Origin: Azospirillaceae bacterium
Lineage (GTDB): Bacteria > Pseudomonadota > Alphaproteobacteria > Azospirillales > Azospirillaceae
DNA: 44,084 nucleotides
Direction of reading: 5' to 3'
Assembly: GCA_028277115.1 (NCBI GenBank)
Contig: JANQHG010000021.1
Span: 1-44,084, forward strand
A model generated the notes under the pieces. That model had not been told where the DNA came from, did not search any database, and saw nothing but the letters and a program-made list of their open reading frames with translations. The position numbers and the translations under genes were made by a program. Below, in pieces: positions 26,245-34,229 of the stretch; position 1 is the stretch's first letter, and every line of letters starts with the position of its first letter.

Positions 26245-28395
26245 TCAAGCCGCAGCCTTGGTGATTTCCGATCCGTCGCGGCGCATAACGGCTGCGCCCA
26301 TGCGGCCCATCGTCAGGGTCCAGCCTGATTCGATCAGGTAGGTCGTGTTGGAGGTTTCGATCAGGGCCGGCCCCCTCACCTGCATGCCGTCCTCAACCGC
26401 GCCGTGGTCGTACACCGCGGTGTCGAGTGGGGCGGCCAGGGTCGGGAAGTGACACGGCCGGCGCGTACGCGGCACCGGGATGGCGTTGCTCATTTTATCG
26501 TGGGGGGACAATTTCAGACTTTCGTGCCTAACATAGGACACGACCCTGATCACATTGATGCGCACCCCGGCCTCGGGCGCTTGACTGCCCTCGCCGAAGC
26601 GGCGCGCGTAGTTTTCGGAAAAAATGTCGAGAAGTCGGATCACCTCGTCCATCGACGCCAGTCGGTTGAACGGGCTGACGATCCCGATCTGGGCGAGCTG
26701 GTTGCCGTAGCGCATGTCCAGCTCAACCCGAGTGCGGATATCGTGAGCGGCCACGCCCTGCCGGGTCAAATCCTCGCGCCCTCGTGCCGCCAGCTCGACC
26801 ACGGATTCGTTGAAGACACTGAAGTCGTCCAACATGGTGCGCGTGTTGGCATCGAACAGCATCAGGTAGAGCGAGCGCTCGTGAATATGCAGCAGGTTCA
26901 TGTTGCCCGCGCCCAGCGCCGAGAAAACCGCACTGAACGGCGGGATGACTATTTCGTTGATACCGATTTCGGCCGAATAGCCGCAGGCGTGAAGCGGGCC
27001 GCCGCCACCGTAGCTGAGGATGCGGAAGTTCTTGGGGTTATAGCCCTTGACCGCGACTTCCTTGAAGATCGCCGCCGCCATGTTGGCATCGACCTTGCGG
27101 CGGATCGCCTTGGCCGCCTCGATCAGAGAAAGACCGGTGTGCTTGCAGATGTGGTCTTCGATTGCCCGCTCGGCGCGGCGTCGGTTCAGGAAGATCGAGC
27201 CGCCGGCATAGTTGTTCTCGTCCAGATAGCCGAGCACCAGGTTGGCGTCGGTGGTGGTCGGGTGGCGTCCGCCACGGCCGTAACAGGCCGGACCGGGGTC
27301 GGAGCCGGCACTTTCCGGCCCAACTTCGATCGCGTCCCACATCCGGTCGTAGCGGGCGATCGAGCCGCCGCCGGCGCCCAAGGTGTGCAGGTAGGTCATC
27401 GGGGTACTGACCAGCCAGCGCGCGATCACCGGATTGAAGTCGTAAAACTTGGCCCCGTCGGCGGTGACAAGACCAATGTCGAAGCTGGTGCCGCCCATAT
27501 CGGTGGCGATCAGGTTGGGCTGGTCGAAGGCTTTGGACAGGAAGGCCGCCGCCTCCAGACCGGCGACCGGGCCGGAATGGATTGTCTGCAGCGACGAGGT
27601 CGAGTTCATTTGCGCCATGCCCGAGGTGTTGTGGACCAGAAGCATCGGGCGCCGATAGCCATTCTCGCGCAGCGCGACTTCGAGCGAGGACATGCCGTGA
27701 TACATCCGGTCGTGCAGATATGCATCGATGATCGCGGACATCGAGCGCGCATACTCGCCCTTGCGCCCCGCAACCCGGTGCGACAGCACGATCGGGATCG
27801 CCCCCAGAAGGTGGGAAGGGAAATCCGACAAGATGATCTGCTCGATGAGATTTTCATGAACCGGGTTGACCACCGCATTGGTCAGCGAGACGACAAACGC
27901 CTGCGCCCCCTGGTCGACCAGCCGGCGCACCTTGGCCCGGACGTCGTCCTCGTCCAGGGGCAAGACGACCTCACCCTTGAAATCGATGCGTTCCTCGACC
28001 CCGATGATCCGCGACACCGCGACCAGGCTCTCCGGGCGGTCGGCCGCCGGCAAATCGGCCTGCTCGGCCGCGCTGAGGCCGTCGCCGTAACCGCGCGCCC
28101 GCATCAACGGCACGGTGGATTCAAAGCCGGCGGTCGCGATCACCCCGACGTCCGGACCTTTGCGCTCGATCAGGGCATTGGTGCCGAGCGTGGTGGCATA
28201 GCGGACCGACTCCAGCTCGCCCAGAATCTCCGCGGTGCCGCGGCCGATGCCGGCACAGGCGGACTCCAGCGCGGCCATGAACCCGGACGCGAGATTGTTG
28301 TGCGTGGTCAGGGATTTGGTTTGCACATAGTCGCCATCGAAGGCGAGGAAGCAGTCGGTGAACGTCCCACCGATATCGACGCTGACCCGTCGCAT
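26245..28395 (-). CDS. apcC: ApcC-like hydantoinase-A-family carboxylase subunit
   Basis: The 716-residue protein has the ASKHA-type nucleotide-binding motifs of the HyuA/AcxA family: VSVDIGGTFTDCFLAF at the N-terminus, ATDMGGTSFDIGLV in the middle (about residue 290), the GGGSIARYD and GPESAGSDPGPACYGRGG segments, and YGGGGPLHACGYS. The family activates the substrate enolate or bicarbonate by ATP-dependent phosphorylation. The ATG at 28395 has gggagg 7 bases upstream; the longer frame overlaps the apcB-like gene. It is the larger of two HyuA-like paralogues here, agreeing with ApcC being larger than ApcA. Confidence 0.88.
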   Translation of the reverse strand: MRRVSVDIGGTFTDCFLAFDGDYVQTKSLTTHNNLASGFMAALESACAGIGRGTAEILGELESVRYATTLGTNALIERKGPDVGVIATAGFESTVPLMRARGYGDGLSAAEQADLPAADRPESLVAVSRIIGVEERIDFKGEVVLPLDEDDVRAKVRRLVDQGAQAFVVSLTNAVVNPVHENLIEQIILSDFPSHLLGAIPIVLSHRVAGRKGEYARSMSAIIDAYLHDRMYHGMSSLEVALRENGYRRPMLLVHNTSGMAQMNSTSSLQTIHSGPVAGLEAAAFLSKAFDQPNLIATDMGGTSFDIGLVTADGAKFYDFNPVIARWLVSTPMTYLHTLGAGGGSIARYDRMWDAIEVGPESAGSDPGPACYGRGGRHPTTTDANLVLGYLDENNYAGGSIFLNRRRAERAIEDHICKHTGLSLIEAAKAIRRKVDANMAAAIFKEVAVKGYNPKNFRILSYGGGGPLHACGYSAEIGINEIVIPPFSAVFSALGAGNMNLLHIHERSLYLMLFDANTRTMLDDFSVFNESVVELAARGREDLTRQGVAAHDIRTRVELDMRYGNQLAQIGIVSPFNRLASMDEVIRLLDIFSENYARRFGEGSQAPEAGVRINVIRVVSYVRHESLKLSPHDKMSNAIPVPRTRRPCHFPTLAAPLDTAVYDHGAVEDGMQVRGPALIETSNTTYLIESGWTLTMGRMGAAVMRRDGSEITKAAA

Positions 28396-28396
28396 G

Positions 28397-28789
28397 TTAA
28401 ACCTCCCGGGATCGGCTGGCGGCTGCCCCGGACGCCGCGGCGGCATTGGCACCGGCGAGGTGGCGGGCCTTGAGGCTGTCGATGTCGAGTTCGATGTCGT
28501 GGGTCAGCGGGTGGCCGGGCGGCAGATACTCGGTCTCCACCATCGTGCCGCACGACGGGCAATAGAACTCGATGATCCGGCACCAGGTCGGGTCAGGCGC
28601 ATAGGTGAATTCGTAGCGCTCGTCCAACTTGGGATCGTGAATCTCGCGCGGGTCGCGGTCGTAAACCAGGAGCCCGGTTTTGTAGTTGTCGCGCGCCGAG
28701 GCGATGTCATGGCCGCAGACCCGGCATTCCCAACGTTCGCTCTCAAGCGCAATGGCGAGATATTCGGTGATCGCAATTGTTGTGCTCAT
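28397..28789 (-). CDS. apcB: ApcB-like small zinc-ribbon subunit of ketone carboxylase
   Basis: The 130-residue protein (about 15 kDa) has two Cys pairs, WECRVCGHD and FYCPSCGT, about 55 residues apart, forming a likely zinc ribbon. Its size, Cys pattern and the segment between (GLLVYDRDPREIHDP) match the gamma-type subunit of acetone and acetophenone carboxylases. Its ATG at 28789 overlaps the apcA-like stop as ATGA, and only one base separates its stop from the apcC-like start, so the three are translationally linked. The Ala-rich C-terminus is probably flexible. Confidence 0.82.
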   Translation of the reverse strand: MSTTIAITEYLAIALESERWECRVCGHDIASARDNYKTGLLVYDRDPREIHDPKLDERYEFTYAPDPTWCRIIEFYCPSCGTMVETEYLPPGHPLTHDIELDIDSLKARHLAGANAAAASGAAASRSREV

Positions 28790-30729
28790 TGCACGGTCTC
28801 CAGCACGAGGTCGTGGTTGGGCGTGACCTGCAAACGCCATTTCGGTCCGATCAGGCAGGTGAGATAGGCACCCCGAATCAGCGCCGGACCGGCGACCCGG
28901 TGTCCGGGGACGAGGGCGTCATTGGAAAACACCGGGACGTCGACCCGCTCGCCGGCTTTGAGCGCGACCTTGGCGTGGCGGTGTTCCCGGAGCGGTTCGA
29001 CCGCCAGCGCGGCTTCCCCGGTCATCGCGAACTTGGGCAGCTCGTGGACCACGCGCAGGCGCAGGGTTTCCCCGGCCTCCAGGCGGTCGTGTTCCATCGT
29101 CGCGGGGGCGGACGACCCGTTCAGGCTACGCTCGACCAGCGCACCGTCTAGATCGCGCTCGGCGCCAAACAGATAGTGGCACTGGTCGGCGTCAACCCCC
29201 TCTCCGAACATGTCGCGCCGCCCGCGCGCGCGCAGGCCGTCCTTGATCTTGGGCAGATCAGCCATGTCAATGTCGTGGGCGCGATACTCATGGGCGAGGT
29301 TGCTGAAGCCGATGCCGTAGGCGCTGAACACGGCGGCCATATGCGGCACGATCACACGGGCAATGCCGGCGGCTTTGGCGATCGCGGTTGCGATCATCGG
29401 TCCGCCGCCGCCGAAGGCGAGCAGGGTCGCCTCGGCCGGCTCCCGGCCGGCATTTTCGACCGCATGACGCACCCGTGCGCCGACCTTGTGGGCGAAGGCG
29501 TCGACGATCGCCTCCACCGCACCATCCACGGAAAGGCTGAGGGGGCCGGCAACCGCGTTGGCGATGGCGTTGGCGGCCCGCTCGGCGTCCAGAGCGACCT
29601 CACCGCCGAGGAAATTGGCGCCGTCGATCACACCGGCCAACAGCAGGGCATCGGTCAGGGTGGCGTCGGTGCCGCCGCGCCCAAAGCAGGCCGGTCCCGG
29701 GGCCGCGCCGACGCTCTCCGGCCCGACCTTGATGGTGCCGTCGCCCACCACCCTGATCACCGAGCTGCCGCCCAAGCCATGGCTGCGCATGTCCGGCAAC
29801 GGAAACGAAATGCGCGCCCCCTCGACCTCGCCGAAGGTGTTGCGCCGGACCCGACCGTCGGTGACGACGGCGATATCGGTGGTGGTGCCGCCAACATCCA
29901 TGGCCACGACGGCCGGGGCATTGAAAAATCGGGCATAGGCGATCGCGCCTTCCAAACCACCCCGCGGCCCCGACCCCCAGGTCTTGATCGCGGTGGTCTT
30001 GGCGACGCGCGCAGAGTCGCCGTCGTTGCGGTAAATCAAAAGGGGCCGGTGCAGGCTATTGGCCTTGCACGCCCGCTCGGCACCGTAAAGGAAGTGCTCC
30101 ATGCCCGGATGGAGGTAGGAGTTTAACAGCGCGGTCACCGTGCGCCGGGCCGGGTCGGTATCGGAAACCAGCTCATGGGAGACCAAAAACGGCACGGCTC
30201 CCAATAAGTGACGCGGATATTTATCGAGCAGGAGGGCCTTGACGGCCCGCTCGGTCGCCTCGGCGCGAAGCGCGATCACCAACCGTTGGGCACCGTTGCT
30301 CAGCACGCGGTTGACCTGCGCCGTGAGTTGGGCCGGATCAACGCCGCCGTCCGTGCCGATGGTCAGACCGACCGGCTCGCCCAATACCAAGGCACGCCAA
30401 AGATCATCGTCCTCGATCTCGCCGCGCGTGCCATAGACATCGGCTTCCTCGCCCTCCTCGACGATCAACGCCGCGGCAACGCCCGTGCGCTCCACCACGG
30501 CATTGGTACCGGCGGTGGTCGAGTAGCGGAGGTAGTCGCATTCCCGCAACAGTCGCGCCAAATCCTCCTCGCCGTAGAGCGCCCCGGAAACGCGACGCAG
30601 GCCGTCGACGAAACACTGGGTCAGATCATGGGGTGTGGTTGGCGATTTAGCGTGAATAACCCGGCGATCGTCGCGGATGCAGACGTCCGTGAACGTGCCG
30701 CCATTGTCAATGTTCACCAGTAAACCCAT
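28786..30729 (-). CDS. apcA: ApcA-like hydantoinase-A-family carboxylase subunit
   Basis: The 647-residue protein (about 69 kDa) is the second HyuA-type subunit. It shows NIDNGGTFTDVCIRDD at the N-terminus, VVAMDVGGTTTDIAVVTDG in the middle, GPESVGAAPGPACFGRGG, and LLAFGGGGPMIATAIAKAAG. It differs clearly from the apcC-like paralogue, so this is not a recent duplication. Having two HyuA-type subunits plus an ApcE-like gene distinguishes the cluster from three-subunit acetone carboxylase (AcxABC). The ATG at 30729 gives the conserved N-terminus; the frame upstream is open but non-homologous. First gene of the operon, about 110 bases downstream of the sigma-54 promoter. Confidence 0.87.
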   Translation of the reverse strand: MGLLVNIDNGGTFTDVCIRDDRRVIHAKSPTTPHDLTQCFVDGLRRVSGALYGEEDLARLLRECDYLRYSTTAGTNAVVERTGVAAALIVEEGEEADVYGTRGEIEDDDLWRALVLGEPVGLTIGTDGGVDPAQLTAQVNRVLSNGAQRLVIALRAEATERAVKALLLDKYPRHLLGAVPFLVSHELVSDTDPARRTVTALLNSYLHPGMEHFLYGAERACKANSLHRPLLIYRNDGDSARVAKTTAIKTWGSGPRGGLEGAIAYARFFNAPAVVAMDVGGTTTDIAVVTDGRVRRNTFGEVEGARISFPLPDMRSHGLGGSSVIRVVGDGTIKVGPESVGAAPGPACFGRGGTDATLTDALLLAGVIDGANFLGGEVALDAERAANAIANAVAGPLSLSVDGAVEAIVDAFAHKVGARVRHAVENAGREPAEATLLAFGGGGPMIATAIAKAAGIARVIVPHMAAVFSAYGIGFSNLAHEYRAHDIDMADLPKIKDGLRARGRRDMFGEGVDADQCHYLFGAERDLDGALVERSLNGSSAPATMEHDRLEAGETLRLRVVHELPKFAMTGEAALAVEPLREHRHAKVALKAGERVDVPVFSNDALVPGHRVAGPALIRGAYLTCLIGPKWRLQVTPNHDLVLETVQ

Positions 30730-30852
30730 TGCAAGGCCCCTTTTGACGTTCCTCGATTTTTGATTGCTCCCGAGAGACCGCCCCAAACGGCCCCCGGGGA
30801 TTGGGACCGGACACCGGCCTCGGCTGGCCGGTCCCAATCCCACGCCTTTAAA

Positions 30853-30868
30853 AGCAAGAGCCGTGCAA
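30853..30868 (-). promoter_or_regulatory. Sigma-54 (-24/-12) promoter for the ketone carboxylase operon
   Basis: On the minus strand the sequence reads TTGCACGGCTCTTGCT, against the consensus TGGCACG-N4-TTGCW. The key G and GC are 10 bases apart as required; the only important departure is TG for GG at -24. Transcription would start near 30842, about 110 bases before the apcA-like ATG. The divergent gene encodes a sigma-54 activator. Confidence 0.7.
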
Positions 30869-30975
30869 CTTGGAAAAGTTTCATTACTACAATAGGATAG
30901 GAGGTATTCGGGCAAAACTGGCAAGGACGCTCAGGTCTGTTTCTCGGGCTCGCGCTGCGATGACGCGGACGGAAG

Positions 30976-30992
30976 TGTCCGAGAATCGGACA
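30976..30992. promoter_or_regulatory. Palindromic upstream activator site
   Basis: TGTCCGAGAATCGGACA has perfect 7-base arms around a 3-base centre. It lies about 110 bases upstream of the -24/-12 promoter and is the most likely binding site of the Fis-type helix-turn-helix of the divergent activator. Only one perfect copy is seen. Confidence 0.6.
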
Positions 30993-31032
30993 GAGCGAAC
31001 GGTGAGGAACAGGACGAGCGGCGTGCATGGAC

Positions 31033-31063
31033 ATGGATCGACGATTAGGGATGGATCGACGAT
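31033..31063. repeat. Pair of 13-base direct repeats near the activator gene
   Basis: The 13-mer atggatcgacgat occurs at 31033-31045 and 31051-31063, with an 18-base period. It lies about 150 bases upstream of the activator ATG. It may bind a second regulator or be a chance duplication. Confidence 0.5.
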
Positions 31064-31204
31064 CACGACTTGACTCTGAGATCAGAATCGGTACAAAATT
31101 GGGGTCATTTGGGAGGAAATCTCCGGTTTCCCCGACCAGGACAACCAGGCGGGCCCTAAAGAAACCGGCAAGAGGCGGGTGCGCTGTGCGGCCCGAAGTG
31201 GCCC

Positions 31205-33184
31205 ATGATGGTGCGGAAGCAGAACCCCTATGTGGGATTTGGGAAAGACCGTGGCGGGGTAAGAAATCTCTGGGAGCGGTTCAACGCGGGGGTATTGCGC
31301 GACGACGAAGTTCAGGATTGCTATCAAAGACTGTTGCTTAAGGAGTGGCAACGGTGCACCGCGTTGGGCGTAGACGTGGCCATGAACAAGGGCCGCCGTC
31401 TATCCGAAGAGGAGTATCAACGGCGTCGCGACGTCAGCCGCTTGCTGTTGGAAAAATCCAAACCGATCCTGGAGGATGTCTCCCGGTATCTGGTTGATGT
31501 GCCCGGCATCCTGATCCTGACCGAGTGCACCGGGACAATTTTGCATATCACCGGCGAGCCGGCGGTGCGCGACCGCGCTCTGACCCTGTCCGGCATCGTC
31601 GAAGGCAGCCGGTGGGACGAAAGTGTTGCCGGCTCCAACGGCATCGGCTCAGCGATCGCCAAGCGCCAACCGGTTCACGTTTTCGCCAGCGAGCATTTCT
31701 GTGAAGGCTGGCACACATGGTCTTGCGCGGCGGCTCCAATCCTGGAGCCGGACGGCGAAACTTTGATCGGTGTCATTGACTTCACCACCATTGACCGCGA
31801 CTATCGGGATCAGGGTCTTGGCCTTGCGGTCGCCCTCGCCAACTCGATTCAAGCTCAGATCGCCGCGCGGTGGGAGTTGGAACGTGCCAACCTGCTCGCC
31901 GTGTTTGAGGCCTTCCGGCGCCGATACGGCGCCGATGACTTGGCGATGTTCGACCGGGCCGGGAGACCGGTGTCGTATCCACCAAGCACCCCTTGTGATC
32001 ATGGGCCGGAGCTCGATCTGGAGGCGATGGAGCGGCTCGAGGTTGTGGACCCGGAGACCCGGCAGCCGATCGGCACAATCGCGATCCGACGGACACGCCG
32101 GCCGGCAGACCGGTCGACAAACCAGGCACCCCAACGCCCGGCACCGTCTGCAGCGCGCACGTGGGAAACAGAAACGGCGACGAAGACAGAGGAGGCCGTT
32201 CACTTCGGCGATTTCGTTTCTGCCGACGCTGCGACCAAGCGCATTCTCACGCGCGTGGACCGGATCGCGCGCACCGCGGCCAGTGTTCTGCTCATTGGCG
32301 AAACCGGTACGGGGAAAGATCTTCTGGCGCGCCATATTCATGCCACCAGCTCGCGCAGATCCGGCCCCTACGTCGCGGTCAATTGCGGCGCGATCAGCAA
32401 GGAGCTGTTAGAAAGTACCTTTTTTGGCTATGTGCGCGGCGCCTTTTCGGGGGCCGACCCAAAGGGGCGTGCCGGATATTTTGAGGCTGCCGCTGGGGGC
32501 ACCTTGTTCCTCGACGAAATCGGCGAACTGCCCCTGGCAACGCAGACGGCCCTCTTGCGGGTGCTGGAGGACGGCTCGTTCCAATGCGTCGGCTCGCCGG
32601 AAACCCGAAAGGCGGATTGCCGGATTATCGCCGCAACCAACCGCGATCTCGAAACCGAGGTCGCCGAGGGCCACTTTCGCCAGGACCTTTATTACCGGCT
32701 GAACGTGATCACGTTCGAGATACCGCCCCTTCGACAACGGCGGTGCGATATCCCGTTGCTTTCCCGGCGGTTCGTCGACCTGCTGTCGCATCGGCATGGC
32801 CTGCCCACCCCAACCATCAACGCACATGCACTGGCGTTGCTGGAACGTTACGCTTGGCCGGGCAACGCGCGTGAGCTGCGCAATGTGCTTGAAGCCGCGG
32901 TGTTGTGCGCAGAAAAGGCCATCCGACCCGACGACCTTCCGCCGGACGTGCTGGTCGATGCGATCGGCCTGGAAACGGCAACCGGCACGGACATTCTCCG
33001 AGAGACGCGTGCCCGGTCGGCGCCCCGCTCCCTGGCCGAACACGAACGCGAGATCATTATTTCGGCCTTGTGCACGTACGGAAAAATCACCCGTGTCGCC
33101 AAGGAGCTCAATATCGCGCGCTCAACACTTTACAAGAAATTCTCCGCCTTAGGTATTAACCACAAGGAGTACCTGTCGCAGTAG
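31205..33184 (+). CDS. Sigma-54-dependent activator, AcoR/AcxR type
   Basis: The 659-residue regulator has an N-terminal helical part and GAF-like sensor domain (about residues 95-235), an AAA+ domain (about 335-570) and a Fis-type helix-turn-helix at the end (about 615-652). Walker A is GETGTGKD (365-372) and Walker B TLFLDEIGEL. The sigma-54 contact loop reads GAFSGA (412-417), with Ser for the usual Thr. The layout is that of AcoR and of AcxR, the activator of acetone carboxylase genes. Divergence from the carboxylase operon with a -24/-12 promoter supports that target. The effector is probably the ketone or a breakdown product. ATG codons at 31205 and 31208 are equally possible; neither has a strong ribosome site. 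Confidence 0.92.
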   Translation: MMVRKQNPYVGFGKDRGGVRNLWERFNAGVLRDDEVQDCYQRLLLKEWQRCTALGVDVAMNKGRRLSEEEYQRRRDVSRLLLEKSKPILEDVSRYLVDVPGILILTECTGTILHITGEPAVRDRALTLSGIVEGSRWDESVAGSNGIGSAIAKRQPVHVFASEHFCEGWHTWSCAAAPILEPDGETLIGVIDFTTIDRDYRDQGLGLAVALANSIQAQIAARWELERANLLAVFEAFRRRYGADDLAMFDRAGRPVSYPPSTPCDHGPELDLEAMERLEVVDPETRQPIGTIAIRRTRRPADRSTNQAPQRPAPSAARTWETETATKTEEAVHFGDFVSADAATKRILTRVDRIARTAASVLLIGETGTGKDLLARHIHATSSRRSGPYVAVNCGAISKELLESTFFGYVRGAFSGADPKGRAGYFEAAAGGTLFLDEIGELPLATQTALLRVLEDGSFQCVGSPETRKADCRIIAATNRDLETEVAEGHFRQDLYYRLNVITFEIPPLRQRRCDIPLLSRRFVDLLSHRHGLPTPTINAHALALLERYAWPGNARELRNVLEAAVLCAEKAIRPDDLPPDVLVDAIGLETATGTDILRETRARSAPRSLAEHEREIIISALCTYGKITRVAKELNIARSTLYKKFSALGINHKEYLSQ

Positions 33185-33213
33185 GGGCCCTCAGGTTGCG
33201 TGCCCCCATAAAA

Positions 33214-33240
33214 CCGGATGCGCAGGCTTCCAGCATCCGG
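33214..33240 (+). terminator. Hairpin downstream of the sigma-54 activator
   Basis: Arms ccggatgc and gcatccgg enclose an 11-base loop, starting 30 bases after the activator stop. There is no T run, but position and stem suggest a transcript end. Confidence 0.45.
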
Positions 33241-33480
33241 CGTCTTGACGGCGAAGCGCTGCCGGGGCGATCCGAAATGCGCACCACACCAGCCGTCCTG
33301 GGTCTCTTGTCCTTGATAACCCTAGGGGCAACCACGCGGTTCGACACAGGCACCCTGCCCCGAGCCGCCGCCTGGTATGACATAACCAACCTGACTTTCG
33401 GCGACGCCATCGCCGCCGGAAGCTACCGCTTATGATTGCTGAACTTTTCTTCGACTTCAATCCATAGTACCAAATCTGAC

Positions 33481-33529
33481 TGTTTGGTTCCGGTTATCCA
33501 CGCTTGAGGAAGCTGTTCACCGATCCTGT
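33481..33529 (+). repeat. 49-base direct repeat, left copy
   Basis: This stretch matches 43957-44005 in the same orientation with five substitutions in 49 bases; similarity continues about 10 bases further left with one gap. The core gttccggttatccacgc is identical in both, as is aagctgttcaccgat. The two copies bracket the whole CHAT/secretion region. It lies 45 bases left of a copy of the 64-base repeat. Confidence 0.85.
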
Positions 33530-33574
33530 TGAGGCGCGGGCCTGGTACAGGGCGCGCCCGATCGATCAGAGTGC

Positions 33575-33638
33575 GGCCCGCGCCCCGACCGACCAGCGGT
33601 GCTCCGGCCAAACGGAACGGTTCAGCCGGATTTCGTAT
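33575..33638 (+). repeat. Dispersed 64-base repeat, copy 2
   Basis: Partner of the copy at 5239-5302, in the same orientation, with three substitutions. Here it follows the 49-base repeat and precedes an antitoxin-like fragment. Both copies are intergenic, and neither has flanking target-site duplications that I could see. Confidence 0.85.
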
Positions 33639-33644
33639 AATATC

Positions 33645-33710
33645 AAACCGAGAGAAATCTCGCCGGAAATCGCGATCCGAATGGCCGAAGCGCTCTGTTA
33701 CGCAACGTAA
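33645..33710 (+). pseudogene. Possible HigA-type antitoxin fragment
   Basis: A 21-codon open stretch reads KPREISPEIAIRMAEALCYA and then one more residue and stop. The ISPEIAIRMAEAL part resembles the helix after the DNA-binding motif of HigA antitoxins, which usually reads ISPEMAIRL-KAFG. Nothing before it (the 64-base repeat) or after it continues the family. If real it is a remnant; a chance match is quite possible. Confidence 0.25.
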
Positions 33711-34229
33711 ATCGGCAAAGTCGGGCTGAAGGCGGGGGAAGTTCTTTCGCGCGATGCCGATCGTCCGGACCCAGCGCGTCCGCCCGCCCTCGCCGCACTG
33801 CCGCGATCCCGATTGCCGCGCCGCCGCCGTCAGAATGCGAAAATTCGGCCTTGCGCTCGCCGCGCCAAGCGATAATCATCTACAGTCCATCGGTGTCATG
33901 CCGCACCTACGGTCGGCGCGAGATCGGTCAGACGAACATGGCCTTTCATTCATCGGGCCGCGACGCCGGTCGCCTGGCCTCGGGCGATCACGCGGCGCCG
34001 CCGGCCCGGCCTGCAGACACAGCACACCTCACATCACCGCTCGAGCGCTGAAACGAGCCGGTTTCGTACTTATCAGAAAAAGTCAAGATAGACGATATAC
34101 CATTCTCTAAGCGTTTCGGTCTCTGGCACCGCAAGGTGCCGGACGGCCGGGTCGGGTTCGCACCGTCATCCTGTGTTCGGAATTCCGGACACCATCGACC
34201 ACGGGGTCGGCAGGCGGGAGTCGTCAGAC

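Larger units (their letters stand above)
30730..31204. other. Control region between ketone carboxylase operon and its activator
   Basis: This 475-base divergent gap contains, from the carboxylase side outward, a -24/-12 promoter (30853-30868), a perfect palindrome (30976-30992) and a pair of 13-base direct repeats (31033-31063). No coding region is apparent. The spacing of about 110 bases between palindrome and promoter is normal for DNA looping by sigma-54 activators. Confidence 0.65.
33185..34229. other. Repeat-rich, apparently gene-free stretch
   Basis: About 1 kb follows the activator gene with no intact gene. It contains a terminator-like hairpin, one copy of the 49-base repeat, one copy of the 64-base repeat, and a short HTH-antitoxin-like fragment. 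The GC content is lower and more variable than in the flanking genes. The stretch looks like a boundary or scar region, made up of pieces of degraded DNA. Confidence 0.5.

Noticed and set aside
26404-28473. 689-codon plus-strand open frame opposite the apcC-like gene
   Set aside because: Antisense shadow; the minus-strand frame has clear family motifs and a ribosome site, the plus frame has neither.
33490-33520. ttatccac and tgttcac motifs in the 49-base repeat as DnaA boxes of a replication origin
   Set aside because: Only one near-box per copy, no box cluster, no AT-rich unwinding region and no dnaA or hemE nearby.
34030-34110. Stretch ITARALKRAGFVLIRKSQDR with some likeness to a HicA toxin
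   Set aside because: Too short, the Gly-Ser-His motif of HicA is absent, and the frame before it shows no support.
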